Origin: Istiophorus platypterus
Lineage: Eukaryota; Chordata; Actinopteri; Istiophoriformes; Istiophoridae
DNA: 64,000 nucleotides
Reading direction: 5' to 3'
NCBI GenBank assembly: GCA_016859345.1
Contig: CM029126.1
Coordinates: forward strand, 15,121,027 to 15,185,026
Both the position numbers and the translations under genes were made by a program. The notes below the pieces were generated by a model, which was not told the origin of the DNA, searched no databases, and saw only the letters and a list, made by a program, of their open reading frames with translations. The first letter of the stretch is position 1. The number at the start of each line of letters is the position of its first letter. Of this stretch, positions 27,001 to 39,000 are shown one piece after another.

Positions 27001-30000
27001 TAGAAAACAGTTTTCGCACATATGTTTATTTGAGTTACCCAAAGCTTAAGGGGAAAAAAAAGTAGGTGCCGGCAGAGATAAGTGTGCAGACATATATATA
27101 TATATTTTTTTTTTTACCTAACTACACATTACATTCTTTGCTCTGCTTTCCCCTCTCATTCACAACCTCTCCAGACCTTCTTTTTCCAACTGACTGTCCA
27201 TATCAGGTAGATTTTTCACTTGGTTGACTGGCCAGTCTGCCATTTAAACAAGATTATGAGCTTGGCAGATCCTCTCCACTGTCCTGCAGCACAGACAACA
27301 GCACCCTGGCACATAAATATTTGTGCAGTTCTGTCCCGGCTGGGCGCCAGATTGGATATTGGTGTTGATTTTTACAGGAATATCACTCATGTGAACTAGG
27401 GTTTAAGAGTAATACAGTAGATTAGAATTCAATCAATCGAACGGTACAAAATGTACATTAAAATGTAAGGATAGCTATAACACTCTTAATCGTAAAAACT
27501 TTATAGTTTACTGTAGTGTAATACAGTAGCTAAGACACAATGTGACAAAACATGATTACATAAACGAAGTAAATGTTCTCAAAATAAACAACTTTCAACA
27601 TTCAAAATAAATTCTTGCCAGGTGTTTTACTGAACCCTGAACTTCCCAGACAGTGTTTACTTTTAAGGAAAAAAAAAGGTTCACAATATGATCAATCTAA
27701 ATTAAGCACTTTGTTAATAAAAATGTCAAATACCACAGAATACTTTTCTATCAAGCAACTAATGCTTCCTAAAGCATTCTCACCATTTTTGTTTAAGAAC
27801 AAAATGAACTGATGCACACGGAAGACAGTTCCTATATATCCATGAAAATAACATGACACAGTACAATGAAACACCTACAAAGGCACCATGTGGCATTCAC
27901 AGAGCAGTACAGATTAGGTCCATGTGATTGTAGCCCCCTGCGTGATGTTAATGTGATTCTGTTACTGTGGCTTGCTATAGTGGCAACCAGTGTGTGGAGA
28001 AGCAGCGATCAGACTCCAGACTGGGTCAAAAACAAGCAGGAGGTTTTCTTCTGCTGCAGGGTAAAGGAACCACAGAAGTGTACATCTTAAAATGGTATTT
28101 CTCATCGGGGGGTATCACGAGAGGGAGATCTAATCTGGTCCCAGAATGGTCCCAGACCAGATTAGATCTGGGTGTGCAGCCTTGCCGTGCTGGAGGTCAG
28201 GGCCTCAGGCTCCTGATGGACTGCCATTGATTGGGGGAGCGTGGCGATACAGTTGCAGTCGCTCAGCATTGATTTTCTGCGAGTGCAGTAGTGGAGAGCA
28301 GGCAGAATTAGAGAGTCAGACCAGGGGGAGCTGCCAGGTTATCTTCTCAAATATCCGGAAGTTTTTTTTTTCTTCTTCTTCTTCTTCTTATTTTTCTTTT
28401 GTGGGACTGACCTTCCTTGAGTTAAAGAGATATATCTATTTAGACATTAGCTCAGCAGCTTGTTTTAGCAGCTTCAGCAGTATTTTCCTGCGCTTATCGG
28501 ACATTACACTTAACCAAAAAAAAATAAAAACTCTGATTCAGCAGTCAATACCTAACGCAGTCATTTAATTTTCTAGGAGAATATAAAATTTCATACTCTG
28601 ACTATGAACTTACTGCTAATCATAAATTATACTAAATTATTTTAGATTTTGAATAGGTTTTCCATACCTTTGCAGCTGCCAGTGTTTCCATTTATTTCAC
28701 CATGGGGTGATCATTAACTTTCAGGGACTTGAAACTTGCTAGAGATGGGCAATCCATTACAATGAGGATTTCAGTGTGACAGCTGAAACTTTAGAGTTGG
28801 TTGCAAAATGGCTTTATTTTAGTATTTATTTTAGAATTTTCAAAAAAAAAAACAAACAAAAAAAACAATGACAAATATATGCAAGAAAAAGAAAAAGTCA
28901 AGTTTGTAGTCTTTTAAAAATTATTAAATTCAAAGAAAAGGAAGTATTTCAAATTTAATCTATACCATAGCACATAAAAGAATTTCAACTACAACCACTA
29001 CATAATAACTTTAAAAAATATGTACTGTAAAACTGAGCATTATCTTCACAGCCTATGACCCTGGAACCCCCAGTCTCTGGGCACTTTGTAAGCATCTGCT
29101 AATTAATATGCAAACAACATTAAAATGAACAACAAAAGCACAGCGATCCATTAGGCAGAGAAAAATCCCTTCATAAATCTAAAAATTCAGGTTTGCTTTG
29201 GGAAACGGTCAGCAGTAATAAAAAGTAGAGCTGTAATTCATAAGAAATCTGCTAAGACATGCAGAAACACTAACTCCTCCAATTATAATGCATAGACCGT
29301 TCAGGGCTTATTATATTTATTGTACATTTACTCCGAGGGGTTTATATATTTATTTCATTCTGTATGAATTTTAAATAGGACATCAAACACTTGAGCTCCA
29401 GTCGGCCAAAGCAGGGTTTCCCTTTGATCAGGCGTCACTCGCCCATTTTTTTTCTGCTCCTCAGTTTCTTCCCTTTGGGCAACTTGGTTCTAATTGGCTC
29501 AACATCGCTCATCTTGTCTGTCGTCAGTAGGTCTATCTCTCCGTCCGTCAGCGCAGATGAAAGGATATGAGCTGTGCATAGGCTCTGGGGTGCTGGATGT
29601 CTTTATGAAGAGTTTCTGAGTTGAAGAGTAAACGTTATCGCATGTTCACTACCATGAGTGTTACTGTTAAATAATGCTCCAAGAAGCTGTCATTTCTCAC
29701 TCGAGTTACCATATGTGAACTGCAGGAGTCTGTGAGTTTGTCTTTGGAAAACAGCTAATTTCTGAACCAGAGATGATTCAGAAATCTAGAACATGATAAA
29801 CCTTTGCGTTTTCCTGTGATTCTGCAGAGCTCACTGCTGTCGTGTTTTCTGGAAAAAAATGTTTTTGTTTTGTTTTTTTTTAAGGTCGATGTATACCTTG
29901 TTTGTGCTGTTTATAGAGCACCCCCCCTTCCTAACCTCTCCCCTCCTTTATTCCTCCCTGGGCTCTCTCTGTCTCTCTGCTGTGTGTTAATGTAGTGAAG

Positions 30001-33000
30001 TGGCCCGTCGGTCAATGAGCTTGTATTAACACCTGACTCCCAGGCCTAGCTACTATGTGTTCCTCTGGGGGGGGGGGTCCCTTGGGTCCTCCCCCAGGCA
30101 GAGGCAACATAGCCCATGATCAATAACAACATCCTAGAAGGCAGCTGGAGGAGGGGAAGGACGGGGATGAGAGGGAGCCATCTTTTACATTCACTTGTAT
30201 ATTTTTGCTGTACACCCCCCTCTTCCTCCACCGTCTATTCTTGCTTTTCTCAGCTCTATGTGCTGTCAGCAAACAGGGAACATAGGCCACCAGTCTATAA
30301 GTCGGGCTTTTTATTGGCTCTTCTTTTCATTCTCTTCTTTTCTAATTCAACAGGGAGTATTCTATGGATACTTCCTGATTATTAAGTTTGCCAGTATTTT
30401 CTTACAGGTCAGACTGTGCATTTAATTCTTGTGTGCATTAGCTTCCTCTTCCTTCCTACATTCTTGTGTCTCTGCGTTGATCTTTCACTCACTAACTCTT
30501 TCACACTGGCTTACACTCTCGGTCTAATGTTAGATGGTGCTGAAGTGCATTAAGGAATTATCTGTGGTCTACCCTTGCTGGATCAGCTTCATACGCAATA
30601 TTATCTGCAACTGTGATTGTATCGACTCATCATCACCTCTCTTGTCTCCCTCTCTCCCTCCCTATGCTCACCAGGCTCTGGCCATGGCCGAGGTGAATGG
30701 GCCAGGCCTCCAGGTGGCAGAGCCACAGATTGCCATGTTCTGTGGCCGTCAGCTCCTGCACATGAACCTACAGACGGGGCAGTGGGAGCCAGATCCTCAG
30801 GGCCGACAGGGCTGCTTCAAAGAACCAGGCGAAATCCTGTCCTACTGTCAGGAGGTAGGGTCCCGAACCTTGCAAGGGAAATTACATAAACCTTAAGAGC
30901 TGTAATGAACACCAGTCTGGATTGATACTCCTAACAGCAGCATTATCAAAATCTGAATCTTAATGACAAAGCAGTTTGGAGTTTTGAAATAAATAGACAA
31001 AACATAGGGAAATCATGTAAAATCCAATAATCGTTTTCTCTAATTTGGTCTGTCTAACACCTGCCCTATCAAATCTATATATGTAACTATATATAGCAAA
31101 GAGATGGTGACCTGTTGAAATATTACAGTATTTCATTTGCGCCACCATCCACTTTTCCTCCTCTTGTTACTTGATATGTGCACTCTTTAACAACTACTGT
31201 AAGGTAATCAGTGGTACACATACTCTCCACACACTTCTCCTTCAGAAATATTTATCTGAAGTGCCACTGTAAAGGCAACCAAGCGCCACCTGGAGGCCAA
31301 AAAGTAAACCTAGCTGCTACAAAGAGCAGCAGCCATGTCCCTGAATGGACCCTAATAAGATTAGCTGGCACATTATGCATCTGTGATGGCTTTTACACAG
31401 AAATCTGTCCTTTTTTCCTTGCTGTTTGTGAAGAATGCATTTTAAAGTCTGAGCCAGCTATATTTCTCTCACTGTTCAACCATATTATGAGTTTGTGCTT
31501 CAAACTATTGGCCTGGACATTAAATGAAAGCAGTTGTATTTGAAATATATTTAAAGACAAGAATTTTTACTGAAGTTATTACTTCACAGTTCCATGTCTA
31601 ACATGGCTTCGGACAAAGGTTTTACACAGCTTCATATAAGCAGTTAGAGAATATGTTGCATGACTTTCCCTAGTTCTCCCCACTGACTGGTCTCTCCTTC
31701 CTCTTATTCCTTGATCCCACTACTTTAACCCCCCTCCCCACCCCCTGCTGCACCAATGCCTGAACCTGCTCTCTAACCAATTGTTCCCTGTCAATCGCTC
31801 CTCTTGTCTCTGTTCCCTATGTTCTGTCCATCCATCCATCTGTTTCTGGGTCTCTGTTGTCTTTGCATGAAACTATACGTCCAGATGTACCCAGCGCTTC
31901 AGATCTCACATATAGAGGAGTCAAAAAGACCTGTCACCATCCATGCCTGGTGTAAGAAAGGTTGGGGCCACTGCCAGACACATCCCTTCATAGTCCTGCC
32001 CTACCGCTGTCTAGGTAAGAACACAAACCTTACTGCCATCAGATAATTGCAAGAATAGCATAGATTTTGATTTCATATGTGCCCCTCTGGCGAAACAACT
32101 TCCTTAAGTCGTGATGGACAGTAGAAACAGGCTCCAAGAATCATCCTTTTTATTTCTAGAATGACTGTTTGTTTGAAGTCAGCCCGTTTGTAAAATTTGA
32201 CAATGGAAACAGAAAGGATACGGGGACGGGCAGCCAGATTCAAACCGGGGATAACACGGTCATTGCATTTGTTTGAATTTAAAAATGTATAAAATATTAC
32301 ATGTCTTGAAGATTTCCTCATAACACAACTTGGTCTCATTATGTGTCAAGGGGCTACCTAACTAAGCAGTTACATAACATATATTGTATAAAATAAAGAA
32401 CGACACGAACCATGATTCTGTTCCAATGCTCATGCCTTTACCACTACGGCATAAGCTATCAAGATAAGCATGAGTTTAGATGTTCTTTTAGTACCAAGCA
32501 TTGCTTTATGTTAATTTCATATTTTGCATTCAAGTACCAGCATTCCCTTTCTATCTTTCCCAGTGCTAAAACTTTCCAGTTATGCAGTTTAATATACACA
32601 AAGTACCAAGAGAGTCTGCTAGTCAGACTTGCAGCCATGCTTGCTGAAAGTCACTTGGGACGGGGGGGCGGGGGGACAGGGGGTAACAACCGGTGAATGA
32701 TAAATGATGATTGATTTCGTATGTATGGTGTGTATGAGTGAAAACTTTCCTTTATTATATGAACCTCACAAAGCAGCATGAGTTAATCATGCGATGTGAG
32801 GAACAGGTTATAAATGGACATAAAACAGGGATTATAAAACCAGTTTTTCATTTCTCTGTGGCAATAAACATTACTTATGTGAAGTTATGATCTCTGTAAT
32901 AAATGCTTCATATTCATTTCAAGAAAAGCACATTTTTACTTTATGTCCTTCAGTCACTACTATAGCTGCAGTTTGTCCATTCAAAGTGCTTGCTGTCCGT

Positions 33001-36000
33001 TTAGAAAACCTTCTGTCAAAACTCAGGTGTGCATCCCATCCCCATTTGACGACTCTGGTTCACTGTCATACTTCTTTATGTATTCTCTGTATCACACAGT
33101 TTGTATTCATTCATATACTCTTGTTTCCTTCCTTATTGGAGCAATTCATGTTTGGTGTTCCATATTCAAATGCAGCACATAGGTCTATGTAAATCAAGTT
33201 TGACTCTCAAGTTACTAACACTGACTTGGTGGAAATCGCCTTACAAAGACCTCACCTTCTCTGCACTATTGCTGCAGAAGGCGAGTACGTGAGCGAGGCC
33301 CTGCTGGTGCCTGACCGATGCCGATTCCTCCACCAGGAGCAGATGGATGCTTGCGAGAGTTACGTGTACTGGCACAACATTGCTAAGGAGGTGAGAAGGG
33401 CAGGGAATGCGTAGACAACTTATTAAAATACACAATAAAAGCCTGTGGATAAAAAAATGAAAGGTTGTAAGCCACATTAAAGTAGAAGGGTAACCTTTAA
33501 TCAACTTTCCACTGCTTCACAACTTTTTTTTTGTGCACAATGAACTTTCCAATGCATATTTAAAACTTTTTTTCCAGCCAGCCCTACAGGCAATAGCAGA
33601 ATAGACAAAACAAGTCTAGTGGTTTGTTGTGTAGCACCTCATGCTTTGTCAGAACACATACCTGAGGTGTTTGTTAGAACAGGAAAGGTTGCACAGTTCA
33701 AGCTGTAACATTGCTTTTTTAACATTGCTTGTCAACAAAGAGAATAATAGTAAATATTCTCTCTATTTATTTTGCGTTTTTTTTATGCTACTTAAATATA
33801 TTAAATTCCACGTCATTATACATTAAATAGTGTGTTTTTAACTTTGTGCATCTGATTGCCTCCCTCTCAGGAATGCACTGCAGACAATCTAGAGCTCCAC
33901 AGCTATGGGATGCTGCTGCCGTGTGGAGACCATTTCCGGGGGGTCGAGTATGTGTGCTGCCCAGGCCGAGGGAGTTCTAGCGGTAAAGGAGATACAGAAG
34001 AGAGAGATGTCCCTGCTGGTCCTCAGACATTCACGTCACAGACCAGTGGAAAACTTAATTCTGTGTAAGATATAATCAGCTCGATGACATAAAGAGGATT
34101 TAAGGTCATGTGTTAGTAATCATCAGGGTAATGACTGTAAAACTCTTCTGCAGCACCAAAGTAGCAGCCCCCTCCCCAAGCCCCTCTCCTGACACAGATG
34201 TCGATGAGGCTGATATGGAAGAGGAGGATGATGAAGTGGTGGAAGAAGAGGAGGAGGAAGAGGAGGAGGAGGATGAAGAGGAGGAAGTGGATGAAGAGGT
34301 GGAAGAGGAGGAGGAAGAGGAGGCAATAGCTGTGAAAGATCCAGAAGAGTATGAATACCCTATTGACTCAGGTCCTTACCAGACATCAGATTATCTGGAC
34401 TCTTTCTACTACGAGAAAAGCCAAAAACCCACAACCTCAGCTCCTCTGATGAAGGGAGACAGCTGTGAGTGTCCCTAACTTTCTCTGTTAATCATTCTTT
34501 TTTTTTTTGTGAAATATCATATCTAAAAGATGTGTGTTAGCTGTGGTTAAGAACACAGTAGAAGGACTGAATGACTGCTGACAGTGTCACTGATACTTTC
34601 TCTGACTCCTGCTAAAGTTAAATTGTAGAGCTCAGTTTACTCTGTTTCACTTTATCGGCCTGTAATGGCTGTGATGTTGTTTTTTTCCAACACATATGCT
34701 CCCACCCACCCTCGTGCAAAGATGTGGTATATGCATCTCCACAGACAACATTTTGGAGCAGAAATTGATGCTTAATTCATTTCCACTTCATTTTGTCATC
34801 AGTTTTTACCGATGACTTGTGTGTGCGTCAAGACGATCTGGTGCATATCACACATCTACACCCATAACAACCTCCAGACCTCAGCAGGGTTCATTGCTAG
34901 TTTGCACAGTAAATGGAGCAGCTGACCACTTTCATGTTAATTTAAATAAAAACAAATTCAGAATGGTAACTTTTGATAGTGGTCACTGTCTGCGTGGGAA
35001 ACAGTATAAGCAATTAAAAGAAAAGCTGGAGCCTGTTGATAGTTTTTGGTGAAGGATTCTTTGGTTTGTTATGATGTAAGAGGTTTATTTTCGATGAAAG
35101 TAGTATTAAACTGCATTGCTTTTAAAGATATAATGTAATGTTTTAAAAGATAATAACATTTATTTAGATTAAAACAAGTGGAATTTATGCACTGTACCGA
35201 ATCTGATTCACTTAAAGCCTAACCCAAATTGCGCCACATACATCATAAAATATGAGGAATTAAGTTTAAATATTCCTCCACAATTGGGATGTTTCATTTT
35301 TATCAATTCCCTAGTAAGAGCTGTTGTACTTGCATTTAAAATAATAAAAGTAATAAATCAAGGCAAAATGGGTTTGGTAATGTCAGTACTCTTTCAGTAA
35401 TCTTATTATTTTTCCAATATATGGGATCAGTTGAAAGCTTCACAGCCTTTAGTAATGATTATGTTATGTGTTACGCAACATGATCTGTATTCCCCTGGTA
35501 CTGTGCTAAGATTACAGATAAACATTAGAATACTCATCCCCGATCCACAATCTTTCCATGACACAGTAGATGTTATTTTCCATTGTTTGTTTATTTTTTC
35601 CCATTCCTCCAACCCTCTCAGAAAATTGCATTTTCCTCTCTACTACTTCATTCTTCATTCACATTGAAGAATAGTTAAAGAATATTTGCTGTCTGGCTCT
35701 TACAGAATGCGTAATGGTAAAAACCAATTTTTTTCTGTCTTTCCCATCCAGTGACTACGTCTCGTCCCACAGATGGCGTTGATGTGTATTTTGAGAAGCC
35801 AGTGGATGACACTGAGCATGCCAACTTCCTTCGTGCCAAAACAGACCTGGAGGAGCGCAGAATGAAGCGCATCAATGAGGTGAATTTCACAGGGCTAAGA
35901 ACAGGCTAATAGTTGGTTCACTTACAGGCTGGACTTTTGATAGTCAATTAATTACTCTAAGATGAGACTCACGGTTCCATTGACCTTAGTCCCTAATCTA

Positions 36001-39000
36001 ATTCTCAGACTGACAAGGGCACCTTCCTGTGCATGTTTCACCTCTGTCTCATATGTGTCCTTTAAATAAGAAGCTACCACCAGCAGCTGGTGCAATGCCT
36101 TCTAGTGTATGTGACTGATTCTGTGTCTTTTCATTCCTCAGATCATGAAGGAATGGGCAGAGGCAGACAATCAGTCAAAGAATCTGCCAAAGTCAGAGCG
36201 ACAGGCCCTGAATGAGGTGAGTGGACTTTTGTCATACTGCTTTATCGGCAGTCATTTAAATTCTCCTGTGGAAAAATTACAATTATCCTTCTGCCTACTC
36301 CTTCATCTTTCCTCTATCAGCATTTCCAGTCTGTGCTGCAGACGCTGGAGGAGCAGGTGGCTGGAGAGAGGCAGAGGCTGGTGGAGACTCATCTTGCCAG
36401 AGTTGAAGCCATTCTCAACAACAACCGTCGTTTGGCTCTGGAGAACTACTTGACTGCTGTACAGTCTGACCCCCCTCAGGTAAGTGCATCATGGGGAACA
36501 GAGGAGGTGAGGAAATATAGATAAATGAAATGTGTAACAATTACAAGAGCTTCTTCCCCTTCCAGCCGGAACGTGTGCTGCAGGCTCTGAAGCGATACAT
36601 GGCTGCAGAGCAGAAGGACCGCAGACACACACTCCGGCACTACCAGCATATTGTGGCTGTTGACCCCCAGAAGGCTGAACAGATGAAATTCCAGGTGTGT
36701 TTCTGAAATGCTTTTTGCAAACATCTTTGCTTTTGGGATGCACAATTCCTTTGTGCTGACCTTAAAACATACAGTACATTGTCTGCTGAGGAGTTAGTAC
36801 ATGCTAAAGATAAGTTAATCAATACTGAAATCACAGAGGGGAAACAGCTACCAATTCTCTTTCCATTAAACTAAGATAAGAGCCTGACAGGTTTAGACAT
36901 GATGCTGTTAAAAATCTGTGATTTTTCATTGTGGATTAATGTAAGGATCCAATTCACTGCATCTCTCTCTTCACGGTTAAGTTTTTTGTTTTTTTTTGTT
37001 GGTCCTAATTTTGCTAAAAAAAAACAAAAAAACAAAAACTAAGAAGAATGGATATTTAAATTTTCAGGTGTACACACATCTTCATGTGATTGAGGAGAGG
37101 ATGAACCAGAGTCTTGCACTGCTGTACAAGGATCCTACTTTGGCTGAGGAGCTGCACGATGACATTCGTAAGCTAAACTGTTATTCATTATTTTTTCAAT
37201 TTCAGATATTAGTATTGATGAGTTCAATTTTTTTTTTCTTTATCTGTCACCTATAGAGGAGCTGGTCAAGGCAGAACGAGGAGACATCAGTGAACTCATG
37301 ACCACCTCCTTCTCTGAGACTCGCACTACTGAGGAGCTCTTGCCAGCTGAGAGTGAGGAAGAAAAGGATGATGAAGAGGAAGAAGAGAGAGCCTTTCAGA
37401 ACAGACCTTATCCTCCCCGCATTGGTGCATATCTACATAATGTTCCTACACACACCCAGAAATAGAGTGGGGGGGGGGGCAGGAGGAAAGAGAACATAGC
37501 AGCAGGTGTTGAGCAGTAATATGGGGGCTGTAGGTGGTCTGCGATCCCAGATCCAGACTCTGCAGCTCCGGAGGCAGAAATACCTGCAGGGAGCAAAAGG
37601 ATGAGAGAAGAGAGAAAAAACACCACCGTAGGGGGAAAGAGAGAGAGAGAGAGAGAGCAAAATGTAAAAAGAGGACAGGAATGACAGAGAGAGAGAAAAA
37701 TGGAGAAGAGGGAAAGAGACAGAGGCACACAGAAAGCCCATGTGCTTGAGGTAGCAAAAATACAGAGTAATCTCGACAGCCGGACAACATGAACTATACT
37801 GCATAAACTGGCTTTAACTGATTCTGCTGTGACTGAGACCGACTCACCGGTAATAGAGTGGTTACCGGTACCAAAGCCTGAAAAAACGAAATGAGGGGGC
37901 CAAGAACAGACTAGGCCAGAGGAGACATTTTTTTCCACTTGTTCTAGGAGTATACAATGATCTATGGTGTCTTTTGGTGATTCAGTAAGAGAAGGACAGA
38001 GATGGAATCTGAATCTACGGAAGGCAGAAGATCATTTCCCAGTTTAGGAATTGCCATAATAGCCATAATAGCAGCCTGAAAAGATTCAAAAGAATTACTC
38101 TTGGATATGTGTGCTTAAAGCTACTGAGACATAACTATTTCTACTACTTGAAAAGAATGGAAGGTTAGAGACTGGCTAATAATTATTTAGAGACGCTGTA
38201 TCAAGGTGTGATTTATAAAGCAAAAGATTCAACCACAGCAGTTTTAAAGCTGGGGACGGTGCCAGAGATCTTTGGAGAGTGCAGCTGGCAGAGGGTCTGA
38301 GAAGCAGGTAATGGATTTGAACCAATCCCAGTTTAGACATTGATTAAACAGATAAGCTCAAAATTTGTTAGAGCAAAGACTAAACATAATGCTCAACTGT
38401 TTCTGCAGTTGAAGCTGAAGAAGAACAGAGAGAAAATTCAGTTTCTAATCTCATATCTTCTACTGATATTAAATTCAAGAAAAGCATTGGCCATACAGGA
38501 TGAGCAGCTAAGAGACGGCTGTTTTTGAGTAAGATCAACTACAGACTACAGTACCAGAAGGAAATCTGAGATTATGTTTATGGTTACCGATTGAGTCAGA
38601 GAAGTATGCTACTTTACCAGCAGAGAGAACACGCTTGTATTTCCGCACACACTAATGCCGCTGGAGGTAGAGAGCTTTTGATTTTGATTTGCACCATTTG
38701 CGCTTCATTCCCCTCCAGGCCTGCTTCAGAGCACACGTTTCCTCAGTAAACCAGGTTGTAGACCTCTTTGACCATCTAGCTCTGGTAGTTAGAGGTGGAA
38801 CTGAATCCAGGAGGACAGACTACTATCGCTTTAAACTTGACAAGACAGTGGTCAGATAACAAAAGTGATGGGAGAGATAGTGAGACACCATTTCTCTACC
38901 TCACTGGATAGAATCAGGTCAAGAATGTTACCAAGTATAACTAGGTGTAATGGGATCTGTTGTCCTGGCCAAAGCAAGTCATAGTTGATGGAGTTGGTTT

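Larger units (their letters stand above)
12228..30674 (+). other. aplp1 intron 1 (18.4 kb)
   Basis: Large first intron, as is usual for APP-family genes. It contains microsatellites at 15438-15497, 20219-20321 and 20765-21062, an inverted repeat at 28126-28169, G and T homopolymers, and TAATTA/POU/SOX-like motif clusters near 23.9-24.1 kb and 29.1 kb. No coding exon was recognised. Confidence 0.75.

Noticed and set aside
28146..28568. 140-codon plus-strand open frame in aplp1 intron 1
   Set aside because: Begins in an inverted repeat and runs through a (CTT)n Ser stretch. No conserved features.
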